DNA of 64,000 nucleotides from Cyprinodon diabolis. Its lineage: Eukaryota; Chordata; Actinopteri; Cyprinodontiformes; Cyprinodontidae. The DNA lies in assembly GCA_030533445.1 (NCBI GenBank), contig CM060076.1:8309501-8373500 (forward strand). Reading direction: 5' to 3'. Numbering within the stretch: the stretch's first letter is position 1; each line of letters opens with the position of its first letter. Below the pieces are notes generated by a model that saw nothing but the letters and a program-made list of their open reading frames with translations, searched no databases and was not told the origin of the DNA. Below, one piece after another: positions 41,170 to 51,650 of the stretch. Made by a program: the position numbers and the translations under genes.

Positions 41170-41420
41170 CCTCATTGAGGAGATGATAAAAGAGTGCCTG
41201 AGGGAGGTGAATGTAAGGAGACCAGGTGGTTTTTTTACACTCATCACCATCGCTGTTAATCTGTGACTCCATGCGTGCCCATCTCACAGCTGATGTGAAA
41301 AACATGGTGAAACAAATGAATGCTGTGCTTTCTGTTATTCAACCGCTTGACATCGGTGTGGACCGGACGCAGCAGGTGCAGCAGAAGCAGCAGGTGCAGC
41401 AGAAGCAGCGAGTTTACATG
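41170..41420 (+). pseudogene. Truncated pogo-like transposase fragment A
   Basis: The frame gives ICDSMRAHLTADVKNMVKQ, with the Asp of the second catalytic position, then a deletion of eight residues relative to fragment B before IQPLDIGVDR, the third catalytic Asp. It then runs into an 18-bp tandem repeat (CAGCAGGTGCAGCAGAAG twice) unrelated to the transposase. Confidence 0.8.
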
Positions 41421-42598
41421 CAAAGTCAATGGTTGACGCGCGTATAGGCGCAGCAAAAGATCCCGCAGCGCGTTTTGAGCAGCAGGCGCAGAGCGTTGGG
41501 AGGGTTTAAGCATCTGACGCGCCGCCAACGCGCTGCTGCTGCTCGAGATGGAAAAATTGAAGTTTTGCTACTGGAAGCGCCGCATCAACTGATGAAGTAA
41601 ATTAATCTACACCAATGATTAGAATATATTGGATACATGTTTTACATATTGAATAAATGTTTTACACTAAATACATTTATGTTATACAGGTCACAGAGTC
41701 CAAAAGAATGTGCGCCACCGAATATGGAGAGATACAGAAGCAGTGTGTGTGTGTAAAAGGCTTCTGCAGCTGCAGCTGTGGGGCGCAACCTTGAAGTCTG
41801 TAAGATAAGGCCAGGGTGGAAAAAATACCTAGAGTGAGCGAAAGAACAGGAGCATTGCAGGGAATTCGAGGCTATTTGAGGCCTCTGAAAACCAGGGTGC
41901 AGAAAAGAGTCCTGTTTGTAAGACAGACGCATGGAGAATGGGTTGTTCAGGGCTGCACAGCTAAGCTGAACTAATTGTGATAAAGTGAGTTGTCATCGTC
42001 AAAGCACACTATGCAGTACTGGTCGCACAGAAAGTGAGGGTTTTACTGGGACCTTGAGTTTTAAACTCATGCTGACCTTTTTTGATGTGATGTTATGATC
42101 ATAAGTCATACTGGATGAAAACATTGTTTGGACATATTGATGATTAAGACTATGATGTAGTAGCAATAAATGTCATCATGATCTACAAGTAATGTCACTA
42201 AGACTTGTGAAAGAAAAAGCTTTGATATATCAAAGAAAGGCTTCAATTAAAAATATAAAATATGGTTTGGAGGAGGGTCTTCCACCAAGATGAAAGAGCC
42301 CCGAGCCACGGGAGTGAATATAACTGGGACTGTCTCCGTTTGTAAGTCAGATGTGGACCGGTACGCATCTCGGGTGTTTTATCTGTATTTTGCAATAAAA
42401 CACTCTGGACCTGGACTCAGTTGCCTCTGCCTAATTTTTTATCAGTGTCTGAAGACTTTTTCTACAGCTTTTAAGAACTTTGAATTTTTACAAAACTTAG
42501 TCCCAATCTTTAAGTCGTTAAGAAGAGAGATAATACACGACACAACCAATAATAGAAGCTGATCTGGGAGCTGACAGCGAGACAGACACAGCGCTCTG

Positions 42599-43163
42599 AT
42601 GACATATGATATTAAGGCAAATGAAAAGGGCTGGATGGATGAGGAGATGATGAAAGAGTGGCTGAGGCAGGTGTATGTGAGGAGACCAGGTGGTTTTTTC
42701 CACGCATCACCATCGCTGTTAATCTGTGACTCCATGCGTGTCCATCTCACAGCTGATGTGAAAAACATGGTGAAACAAATTAACTCTGTGCTCGCCGTTA
42801 TCCCGGGAGGTCTGACAAAGGAACTTCAACCGCTCGACATCGGTGTGAACCGGCCGTTCAAAGTAAGGCTGCGAGCGGCGTGGGAGTGATGGATGACCGA
42901 CGGAGACCACAGTTTCACGAAAAGTGGAAGGCAGTGCCGGGCAAGTTACGCCACCGTTTGCGGATGGATTGTAGATGCTTGGACTAACGTGTCTGCTGGC
43001 TCTGTTGTTCAAGCTTTCGCAAAAGCATTATCGCATTATTTTTGAGGAGCCACACGGCATGGAAAGTGACTCTGACAGCGAAGAAGGGGAAATTGGCATG
43101 TCTGATTTAGTGCAGCTGTTTAATTCAGAAACAGAGGATGATGACTTTGATGGGTTTGATTAA
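42599..43163 (+). pseudogene. Pogo-like transposase C-terminal part, fragment B
   Basis: The open segment 42,599-42,889 includes ICDSMRVHLTADVKNMVK and VIPGGLTKELQPLDIGVN, the last two catalytic Asp residues of a DDE_1-type domain with 35 residues between them. An in-frame TGA at 42,887-42,889 interrupts it in the middle of the expected Trp-Glu-Gln-Trp-Met stretch. The same frame continues with WMTDGDHSF and CGWIVDAWTNVS, then stops. A different frame (about 43,060-43,163) carries the acidic tail SDSDSEEGEIGMSDLVQLFN and a terminal DDDFDGFD. The DNA-binding N terminus and first catalytic Asp are missing. Non-functional. Confidence 0.8.
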
Positions 43164-43932
43164 TACTTTGTAATAAATACTTGAATAAAGCACAATCATA
43201 CTCAGTTTTGCTCCCGCTCTATTTTTCTACCTGAAAACTTAATTCAACAGCAGCCTCTGGGCCGGGTCTCCTCCGGGTTCACCGCGGCGGGTGGCAGGTG
43301 TTTTTTCATCTAAATAATCTAAATCTTGCCGCTATATTTGCTGTGATCAGTGGGAATAAAGTAGTTTCAATATGTTTTTAAGTGAGAAAGTCCACCTGAA
43401 AACTTAATAATTGCAGTCAGTTCATCCAGATTATCATCCTGCCTATACTATTTCTGTCGGAGGCGCTCAGACCCCCACATACCAGCGGTACACCGACAGT
43501 AGAAATCCCTTCAACAGCAGCCTCTAGGCCGAGCAGCCTCCGGGTTCACCGCGGCGGCTGGCAGGTGTTTTTCATCTAAATAATTTAAACTGCAGGCACC
43601 AGGATACCGGTAATAAAAGCGAACATATTCCGTCGGCAGGTTTCAGGATTTTAAGTTAATTTAGGAGTGATCACAGCGCTCTGTCATCTGCGATGTGTCT
43701 GTCTCACGACCAGCTCCCAGGTTTGAATAAAGCACAGTCATACTCAGTTTTGCTCCCGCTCTATTTTTAAATACGCAGTAGAGGTATTTAAACGTAGTAG
43801 AGGACATGTACTTGCATATAAAAAACGCGCCCTATAGTCCGGTGCGCCTTATGTGTGTGTTAAATACAGAAATGGCACACATAACTGAGACTGCGCCTTT
43901 TAGTACGGTGCGCCTTATGGTCGTGAAAATAC

Positions 43933-43934
<2 letters not shown>

Positions 43935-43988
<54 letters not shown>

Positions 43989-44014
43989 AATATATACATA
44001 TACATATATATATA
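43935..44014. repeat. (TA)n-rich array right of the pogo-like element
   Basis: TA run interrupted by TTTA and ACATA variants; continuation of the target array at 41,009. Confidence 0.9.
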
Positions 44015-45143
44015 ATTTATTGACAATCAGAGTCTGAGTGATGTTTTATCTTGAAAAATATAAAATATTGCGGTATTCTCTCCCAGTTACATCAGTCGGT
44101 GCATCTGTGCCTCTTGACACAGGTTAATTCAGTTCAAGACTCATCCTATCCTATGAAGCGGTATTTTCGGCGGTTACAGCGACCAAAACAAAGCTACGGA
44201 GCAGACTGGACATCAGGAGCACACTTCGTGTGTCATTGTCTCCGATTACGCCTAGATGGGACCGGCTTGTTGTTTGATTTTTATGCTGTTTGTATTTGAT
44301 TTTATGCCAGTCGTATCATTTTACTTGATCTTATCATCCCCCCCCCACCCCACCCCCACCCCCAGCCGGTCCGTGAAAATATTGTCTGACATATAGACCG
44401 CTGCTCTAAACCACAACCAAAACGTGACAGTTGCAGCTCAACACAGCAGTGGCGATTTTTCATTGAATACTAGAGAGGCTAAAACTCCCTTTAAATTTTG
44501 TAAAATGTCTTGATACAGTACATTTATACATTGAACTGCATTAAAGATGAATGTTGCCCATTAAATTGGCTGTTCGAGGAAGCCAGAGTATCCAGAGGTG
44601 ATGCACAGTGAAAACTTGGAAACTCCATACAGAAAGACCTCAGGCCTGGAATCAAACCGGAACCTTTCCACTGCGCAGCCCAAGATACATGATTTTTGGA
44701 TGTTTAAAAAGTGAGACATGATGAACATGGAATGTGTTTCAGTTTGTGTAATGAGGGTAATCAAATATATTGGTACGCTATTGACTTTTACTGGGGAATA
44801 ACACATGATCAGAACTCCACCAGGAAAATTTGATTACTTTAGAGGCATTTTTTAAATATATTTTGACAGAAAAATAAAAGAAACCTAACAACACCTGGAT
44901 ACATATTTTATTAATCATGTACTTACATTTTAGAGCCAAAGACATCATCTGATCAACCAGGAAAATGGAGTAAAAATTATTTTACATTATTATTCAGTAT
45001 TAATGTAAATAGTCTTTTGAAGCTTAATATACGAACACATCAAAACTCAATTTTCAGAAAATTTATTGTCAACATTCTTTAAAGCAAAAAGCTTTTCTTA
45101 ATTATTTCCTAATTATTCTACACTACTTTCTCAGATTCTCAGT

Positions 45144-45550
45144 CTAATTTAAGCGATTATGGGCAGACTTGTATTGTTGATCCAGCTGCTGCTCCTGGGC
45201 TGCTTGTTCCACTCCATCTTTTTTCTTGTGTTTGACAAGACTGGTGGAGGACATGCAGATTGATTACCACAGGAGAAAAGAAAATAAGAGCGAATAAAAA
45301 CAAGGTTAGAAGATTAACAGCTCATTACTTCAATGATCATAAGATTTGTGAATGGAATTGCATGTCCTTATTGATTCTAAAATAAACATCATTATTGTTT
45401 TTACAACCATTTAAAAACAGGATGTGTTTACTTTAAAAGGCCATGAATGGTATGCTCAATCCCAGTAATAATTCCTCCAATGAAGCCCTCTCCAAGTTCA
45501 GCCATTAAGACAACCATGAAGAACAGAACACAAACAACAGCACACTTCAT
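45144..45550 (-). CDS. Piscidin-family antimicrobial peptide A (two coding exons)
   Basis: Minus-strand gene: coding exon 45,550-45,432, intron 45,431-45,241 (GT at donor, CCACCAG at acceptor), exon 45,240-45,144; 71 residues. The ATG is one base after a CTTTGCAG acceptor. Residues 1-22 are a hydrophobic signal peptide (MKCAVVCVLFFMVVLM then an AELGEG cleavage region). The mature part begins about FIGGIITGIEHTIHGLL and ends in a basic VKHKKK. Spaced Ile/Leu with His and Lys on the other face suit an amphipathic membrane-active helix. The last 25 or so residues form the Gln/Glu-rich prodomain. The intron splits codon 40 in phase 2, as in the three other genes. Polyadenylation signal AATAAA on the minus strand at 45,067-45,062. 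Net charge is lower than in genes C and D. Secreted innate-defence peptide by family knowledge. Confidence 0.88.
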
Positions 45551-46045
45551 CCTGCAAAGGAAATAAAATAATGTACACTCAATATTTTTTATGAAAATTT
45601 GTTGTCCAACAGTTTTTTTCTTCTCTTTATAACTTTGTGGATAGTTCTTATCTTGAATTTGTCTTAACTCTGATTAGATGTTGCGTATTTTGCAGTTTGT
45701 CTGTTTAAGATGGTGTGGCAGGTTTAAGAAATAATAATTTAATTGCATGCTAAATGAGCATTACAATAATAAAGGTCATAATAATGAATTATAATTCATT
45801 ATTGACTTTGTCCAAACAGTGTCTGGACTTACTATTTACTCACAGCTACAAAATACACGCTCAAAAAAATAAAATCTAGGAAGTTCTTCCTAATTGCCTA
45901 AGTGACTTAATTCTTTTTCAAAATGTATAATTATTATCTTTAGAACATTTTTTTCAGTAAAATTACCTTTTAGGGGTAGATGCTAGTCTTAGCTTCTAAA
46001 ATGTACTCTGTGAGCCGAATGTAAAGTTTTCGATTCTTACTGTAC

Positions 46046-46220
46046 CTTTTTGTTGAATCCCAGTTGTAAGGCTAAATGCGAACAGAACATTCAGTTAAAG
46101 TCTGACTGAGGCATCTGTTTACTAGTGAACCTGCACATCTGTATAAAGTATTTAAAAAATTTATTTGTTGTGAAACACTTTGCAATATCACATAAGAACT
46201 GAATGTGATGCCTTACAGCA
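46046..46220 (-). promoter_or_regulatory. Promoter and non-coding first exon of piscidin A
   Basis: Read on the minus strand: box A (TGCTGTAAGGCATCACATTC, 46,220-46,201), 15 bp, then box B (TTGCAAAGTGTTTCACAA, from 46,185), then a TATA-like TTTATAC at 46,147-46,141. The leader GGTTCACTAGTAAACAG aligns with the leader of gene B (ACTTCACCAGTAAACA). A likely donor (AAAAAG then GTACAG) follows at 46,046/46,045, about 495 bp before the coding exon. Confidence 0.65.
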
Positions 46221-46390
46221 TAAACTCTACAGTGAAAAACCTATTTGTCATGCCTTGTTCGAAACTGTTCCTGATATTCCAAGGAGACTTTATTGTTGGT
46301 ATTTTTTTGTGCTTGTTTTGTGGGGTGTGGCCATTTTCTTTGGTATATCTAAGTTTGAGTTCTATCTTGTACCCTAATAACTGCAAAGAT

Positions 46391-46620
46391 TTTTTTTTTA
46401 ATTGAAGTTTATTGATCTCACATTGGGAAAATTTACCTCTGCATTTAACCCATCCTCTTGGGGAACAGTGGGGCTGCCACTGTGCGGCCCCCGGAGAGCA
46501 GTGTGGGGTTAAGGGTCTTGCTCAGACCAAGAATGCAGGCTGTGAGGATCGAACCAGGTACTTGCAACCTTCTTAGACCACAAGCTTGCTGCTCTAACCA
46601 CTAGGACAACACTGGCCCAT
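46391..46620 (+). repeat. Teleost interspersed repeat between genes A and B
   Basis: TTTATTGATCTCACATTGGG, CTGCATTTAACCCATCC, GGGGTTAAGGGTCTTGC and GAGGATCGAACCAGGTACT, then GCTCTAACCACTAGG; the last two are tRNA-like B-box style motifs of a common fish repeat. It lies in the region between the two divergent piscidin promoters. Confidence 0.7.
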
Positions 46621-47248
46621 ACTGTACATATTTATTTTCTTTTTCGGTGAAGCATCTTAGTTGTGTTTTTTCATTGAAAATTGGGCCAATCCATAACAAA
46701 AATTAGCTCCAAGCACCATGCAAGCAAATAGATAATCAAATCAAGCAAGTTTAATCCAATCACATACTCTGGGGTGCAAAGGTCAATAACAATGACAGTT
46801 GATTTTCTCAGTGGTGGAAAAAGAGAGTTATTATAGTACAATATGAGCAGAATTTTTTTATATTTTAACAGCCGATGCTAGAATTTTAAAGAGTCATTGG
46901 ATGGATGCTGTCTGCATATTGGCCATTAGAAGGACTTGTGTTAAATTTGGAACTGGTTAAATACAGCTGAATTTAGACTTTAATCTCTTTTCTTTGAATT
47001 AGTTATTTTTAAACCTACCTCATCAGTGCTGGAAAGTGAGATTTTGTTTAGCCCTCTTTGCTTTTTTCCACTATTACTGAATTTTTGGTATGAATACCTG
47101 GATAATTACATTTCTAAAGATTATTTATTCAAGGAACTTAACTCTACATTTATTGTATATACAGCTTGTACCTGGAGATTAACATCAATACATCACTGAT
47201 GTATCATCCTTGTGACTCACCACAACATTGTTATTTCAGTATTGTGTT

Positions 47249-47421
47249 TGCTGCAAAATCTCACGTTTATGTCTTTTCTCCACCGTTGCAAAAATATTTC
47301 ACAATAATGAAATGAACCCTTTCCTTCGTTTGTATATAAAGGTTAAACTTCACCAGTAAACAAACTCTCAGAACCTCAAAAACTCGCTGTGTTATTGGAC
47401 ATAATTTAAAAGATTCACAAG
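47249..47421 (+). promoter_or_regulatory. Promoter and non-coding first exon of piscidin B
   Basis: Box A TGCTGCAAAATCTCACGTTT (47,249-47,268), 17 bp, box B TTGCAAAAATATTTCACAA (from 47,286), then a good TATA box TATATAAA at 47,333-47,340. Transcription should start near 47,365. The first exon ends at ATTCACAAG, with the donor GTAAGA at 47,422. The intron to the coding exon is about 350 bp. Confidence 0.75.
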
Positions 47422-47776
47422 GTAAGATAAGGTAGAGCATTTAATTTTTTTTTTTTTTTTTTGATGTTGTAAATATAATCATTTTAGAGGATACTGGCAT
47501 AGAAAGCAATTAATGTTTAAATGTGATGGAAAACAAATGTTCCTAAAAACATTTTTCATTTTAAACCCAAATCCACTATGCCACAGTAAATATTATTAAC
47601 TATCTAATCCAGGCACAAAAATTAGAGATTTGTATTAGAAAATTTAGAATCTGAAAAGTAAGGAAATTTTTTTTTGAAAAAGCTGAACAATGAGGTACTC
47701 ACTGAAGAACATGTTAACTGCAAAACTATTTTTTCATATCTTACATTTGTTCAATGTCATCTTTTTGCTCTGCAGG

Positions 47777-48196
47777 ATGAAGTGTGCTGTGGTCTTTCTT
47801 TTATTGTCAGTGGTTGTTATGATGGTTCAGCACACAGAGAGCATTTTCAGACCTGGTCAAATGGCTCTACCCATTGATTACATGAGGTAATGTTCAATGA
47901 GGAAATTTGTAATCTTGCGAATAGCATTCTTAAGTGAGATTTTATTTCTATTTACTACATGTCACAAAATGGACACAATCTTGGACATACAATTACTGTT
48001 TCATCAGATTAATTCTTAATTGATATTTTTAGACCTTGTCCTTTTCCATTTAATGATTAACTTGTTTTGTCCTTCAAATTTCAGCCGCAGGACAAGACAT
48101 GGACTGGAACAAGAAAAACAGGACCAACTGGACATGAAACAACTTGAAAAACTCCTGTTTCAGTTATACAAGTCTGCACAAGATCTCTCAGACTAA
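47777..48196 (+). CDS. Divergent piscidin-family precursor B, atypical mature region
   Basis: Exon 47,777-47,886, intron 47,887-48,084 (GTAATG donor, TTTCAG acceptor), exon 48,085-48,196; 73 residues. The ATG is one base after CTCTGCAG. Residues 1-22 form a piscidin-type signal (MKCAVVFLLLSVVVMMV, then QHTES). The next segment is IFRPGQMALPIDYMSRRTRH, with two prolines, one Asp and a basic cluster: no amphipathic Ile/Gly/His helix like its neighbours. From GLEQEKQDQLDMKQLEKLLF on, the prodomain clearly matches genes C and D. The phase-2 intron (AG/C) sits at the same point. AATAAA at 48,328-48,333. By position and prodomain it is a piscidin paralogue. By mature sequence it may have another activity, other processing, or be losing function. 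Secretion is predicted; membrane lysis is doubtful. Confidence 0.85.
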
Positions 48197-48534
48197 CCCA
48201 AATTGGAGCTTGAAATAATTTTTTGATTCTCGACTGCACACACACACATATATAAACATATAACACAGCTAAGTTGTCCAGTGTTGGAAATTGTTCTTAA
48301 AATTACGTTGGTGATTGCCAACAGCTCAATAAACGGGATTTATTTAAAACTGGAGTCATTCTTATAAAAGTACTTATATTTCTATTCAAATAGTTAAGGA
48401 CCAAAACACTGACGAATGCATGAATGCTCTCTATATAATAGTTATTGTCCAATGATAAATAAAACATAACAAGCATATCTTTTGACTCATGTTTGTTTAA
48501 GTTTTTCTTTAAAGCTGAAAATAGATAACTTGTT

Positions 48535-48735
48535 TGTACTTATACAATACCTTCCAAAGTGCTTTACCCTAGTCATTCATTTGTCATTTCTCACACACAT
48601 GCTGCCCTGGGGCTCACTGACAGAGACAACACTGGACCCTGTGACCACCATCTGTAGGCAATGTGGGTCGAGCATCTTACCCAAGAAAACAACGACTCAG
48701 ACAGTCACAGAAGGAATGTTGCCACTGCCAATAAA
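48535..48735 (+). repeat. Interspersed repeat V, copy 3
   Basis: TTCCAAAGTGCTTTACCC, CATGCTGCCCTGGGGCTCAC and GTGACCACCATCTGTAGG match the family seen at 29,468 and 35,985. Confidence 0.65.
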
Positions 48736-48946
48736 GGAGAAATCATATTTAAACAAACAGAAAAGTTTTTTTTATGAAAACAGTGAAATGGTTAATGGCC
48801 TTAACACACAATGTGTTTTAAGTCTAATAACCTCAAAGCACTACACTCTCTAAATATTCAGTAATTCACCCACACATTGTTTTAACATGTTTCCACATGT
48901 TTATGCCAATATGTGGTATAAGGCAAGTCAGGTAAAGTATCTTACC

Positions 48947-49393
48947 TAGGGTGGCCATTTCTATAACACCAAAAAGGAGGACATTGTGCGGCATATCAAT
49001 TACTAAGGTGTACATAAGAATCGGGTAAAGTCACATTTATAGTACAATTCTTAGTAGTTTAAAGATGATGCTTGTGTAGTTGAATAGAACAAAATATTAA
49101 AGAGATGTAAAAAAAGAATTGGTTCCCAGCATTTGTATTTATTTAATACATTGTGGTGTTTAAAAAGTGACTATTTTTTGACACGATTAATTTGAGCAGA
49201 ACTGCTGCAATTGATTATAAAGTAGTTGTTTGGAAAAGAAGCTTGAGGCGGAGAGAGAGCTAGAGAATAGGACAATACAAATGTCAAAAAGTGGCTGGAA
49301 AAGAGGAATTCGTGACATGAGCGCAGCCTGTCCAGAGTAAAGATGATTTCACCATGTTATCTATCTATCTATCTATATCTATATATATCTATA

Positions 49394-49432
<39 letters not shown>

Positions 49433-50334
49433 TGTATATATATATATATATATATATATAGATATAGATATATATATATATATACACAAACTTGAGTCAT
49501 GGAACTGTGCTTACAGCTCCTTATTTCATGTATACTAATAACTTGTGTACATGATACTTGTTGATGAAATTAAAATTATTTCTAATAGCATTAAAAGAGC
49601 ATTAAATTAGAGTTCCTCATTCCGGTATAAACCCTGTGAACGTTTAATTTAATATGACATATTAAAAAAAAATCCCCATCATCATCCAGCAGATGTTCAG
49701 TTTCTGCCCAAATATTTTCTCTTTCTGCTGTGGATTTTTGTAACAGGAATAAACAGGATCATCCATAGTTTGTATGAACTATCTTTGTTCTCCGCTTCCA
49801 AACTCATCATCTCTTCATCCATTCCTGCAATAAGAATTTTTTGGTCTGTTGAAGCACCAATAGTCTGCATCCAGTTATTTAATTAATTGCTCTTAATTTT
49901 GGGAATATATACGAACTATGCTCTAATTTCTAGTAACCGACCTGTTTTTACTATAATTTAATTTGACAAAGCGGGTCTTCACTACATTCTTTATCCTATT
50001 TGGTGCGATTGCAATTGCGGGTCTTGATCTGGACTGACGGGAGCGGAGACAAAAAGAGCTCAGTTCCGTATTTTGACGGTGAAAGACGGAGAAGACGTAC
50101 GTGGACAGAGACGTGCGGAGGAGTAGCGGAGGATGTGGAACAGCTCTCATTGATTTACATGACAGACAAGTACTTCGCACGTCGTACTTGAGCGGAGCGG
50201 AGCACTGACAGAGTATGTGGAATCTGGGTGTAAAGGAGGGCAAATACACGTCCGGATGGATGCGGCGCCGGACGCCGGACAGTGCAATGAAAATCCGGAC
50301 TGTCCGCCCTAAAGCCGGACATCTGGCCACCCTA
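48947..50334. mobile_element. Non-autonomous hAT element (1,388 bp) with intact target duplication
   Basis: Ends are TAGGGTGGCCATTTC and, in reverse complement from the right, TAGGGTGGCCAGATG: an 11-bp identical terminal repeat. Perfect 8-bp target duplication ATCTTACC at 48,939-48,946 and 50,335-50,342. The interior has a (TATC)n/(TA)n array (49,359-49,485) and a CpG-rich right part with GTCCGGA-like motifs. No transposase domain recognised in the open frames. Confidence 0.92.
49359..49485. repeat. (TATC)n and (TA)n compound microsatellite
   Basis: ATCT tetranucleotide units grade into TA repeats, with ACTG near 49,431 and GATA units to the right. Confidence 0.95.
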
Positions 50335-50363
50335 ATCTTACCCAAAGACACAATGGCATAGAG

Positions 50364-50588
50364 CAGGGGTGGGCAATTCCAGTTCCTGAGGGCCGGTATC
50401 CTGAAGGTTTTACATCCTTCCTTTATCAAACACACCTGAAGCAAATGGCTGAGTTACCTGCTCAGTATGCAGTCAGTTTCTCACAAGTCCTCTCAATCAA
50501 CTAATTACCTTTTCAGGTGTGTTGAACCAGAGGCACATCTAAAAGTTGAAGGATACCGGCCCCCAGGAACTGGAATTGCCCGACCTTG
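50364..50588. mobile_element. Short hAT MITE (225 bp) with intact target duplication
   Basis: Left CAGGGGTGGGCAATTCC then AGTTCCTGAGGGCCGG; right in reverse complement CAAGGTCGGGCAATTCC then AGTTCCTGGGGGCCGG. Perfect 8-bp duplication GCATAGAG at 50,356-50,363 and 50,589-50,596. It inserted just beyond the 48,947-50,334 element; each has its own duplication, so the insertions are independent. Confidence 0.95.
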
Positions 50589-51650
50589 GCATAGAGAGAC
50601 AGAGTTAGGGCTAGAACTGACAGCACAGTGATTGCAGGATGATCGCCTATGCCACACTTCACTAGTGCTACATTTCTATGATGACATTTATGTTGTATAC
50701 CACATATTTAAGCTCTTAAAAGGTATGTGAAACAGTCAGTCTAAACAATGTCAATCAACGGTTTGAATCTGAGACTTACAAGTCTGTGACAATAATTCTT
50801 ACACTACACCGTTAGTGGGCTAGAAAGCTGATTTGCTTAACTTTGTTACCTATTTCTTAAACAATTTTGAAAACATGCAAGTGTTGCACTCAACCTTGCA
50901 TAATGACAGCCTTGTTATGATTTGTATGGTCTTCAAATTGTAGTTCTTATTTTCCACTTCCTAGTCCATATACAGCTGTATCATTTCATATACAATGTAA
51001 TATGCAGATTCTTGCCTTATGCAATGTTGTTGAATGAGGCCCAATGACTGGGACCAATGCATAATGGAAAGGCCATTTAGACCTTTGCTGTTTAACAGTC
51101 ATTAGTCACTTATTAACCTGAAAAATAAAATAACCTTTACATTCTTAATTTGTGAAGTATTATAAATGTTTTACACTCTAACATTATTACAAGCTATAGT
51201 GTAATGATTTACAGAGCAGCATTTTATAGGACTTTGTTTAGAAATACACTCTATACTCTGCTGACTGTAATCTGTTAAATCTGTCTCTATTAATGGTTCT
51301 AAAGTTGAATTGTTGTTTGACTCCCCAGTTTCGGTTCCCATCATTGTGCCTGATCATGTAGGCATATTTTACAGTGTTTTTTTTGCTGTAAGAAGACACT
51401 TTCACCTCATTAAAAACCAAATTAAAAACCAAAGGGCATATTTTCTTGAAACATAGGTCAAACGTAAAATTGGAAATGTTTTTCTTCTACAAAAAAGTGA
51501 GTTCAGTTCCTGCATATTCCAACAAGAAATAAGGAGAACAGTTTAAAATGGCTTAATAGTGGTTGAAGTATTGGCAATCATTTCATCAAGTTCAGTAAAT
51601 TTTCAAAACAAAAGGAATGCTTCATAAAGTTTGGTTGTTTTCTTGGGAAG

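Larger units (their letters stand above)
41055..43934 (+). mobile_element. Pogo-like DNA transposon (2,880 bp), innermost layer
   Basis: Terminal inverted repeats: left CCATATTTTCACGACTATAA then GGCGCAC, right (reverse complement) CCGTATTTTCACGACCATAA then GGCGCAC, two mismatches in 27, each flanked by TA inside (TA)n arrays. Repeats of the GTGCGCC(C/T)TAT motif lie inside each end. The interior has two copies of a transposase fragment (41,175-41,370 and 42,640-42,870), a duplicated non-coding block (43,181-43,325 and 43,505-43,768), and an unrelated CpG-rich insert between the fragments. TA target and a DDE domain with final Asp fit the pogo/Tigger branch of Tc1/mariner. The element is rearranged and inactive. 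Confidence 0.85.
40933..44403 (+). mobile_element. hAT-family element, third layer of the nest
   Basis: Left end CAGCAGTCCCCAACCACCGG followed by CCGCGGACCGGTACCGGTC; the right end, read in reverse complement, begins CAGCGGTCTATATG and then carries the CACGGACCGGCTGGGGG segment. Perfect 8-bp target duplication CTCTAAAC at 40,925-40,932 and 44,404-44,411. Ends starting CAG with an 8-bp duplication and the TCCCCAACC motif are hAT features. Its interior holds (TA)n arrays and the pogo-like transposon; no hAT transposase is seen, so it is non-autonomous. Confidence 0.9.
40466..44429 (+). mobile_element. Solo LTR, second layer of the nest
   Basis: Starts TGTCATGGTTTTGGTTC, ends AAACGTGACA; related along its length to the solo LTR at 10,447-11,377. 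Flanks GTCAC and GTTGC both derive by one or two changes from GTCGC, the sequence expected at that point of repeat W, so this is a decayed 5-bp target duplication. The LTR proper is about 485 bp (40,466-40,932 plus 44,412-44,429); the rest is the nested hAT element. Confidence 0.75.
40353..44680 (+). repeat. Interspersed repeat W, outermost layer of a nest
   Basis: The left part (40,353-40,465: CATCCATCCTTCTTC, GGGGCTGGTGCCTATCTCC, GTCTATGGGTGAGAGGCAGG, CATCAGTCTGTCAC) and the right part (44,430 to about 44,680: GTTGCAGCTCAACACAGCAG, GAGGAAGCCAGAGTATCC, GGAAACTCCATACAGAAAG) together give repeat W as seen at 22,650-22,920. They are split by a 3,964-bp insertion. Confidence 0.75.

Noticed and set aside
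47777..48196. Gene B as a hepcidin or defensin precursor
   Set aside because: The mature region has no cysteines, and the prodomain and intron phase match the piscidin neighbours.
49923..50444. 173-codon minus-strand open frame as a gene
   Set aside because: It runs across the right end of one hAT element and into a second MITE; no recognisable domain and the boundaries are transposon ends.
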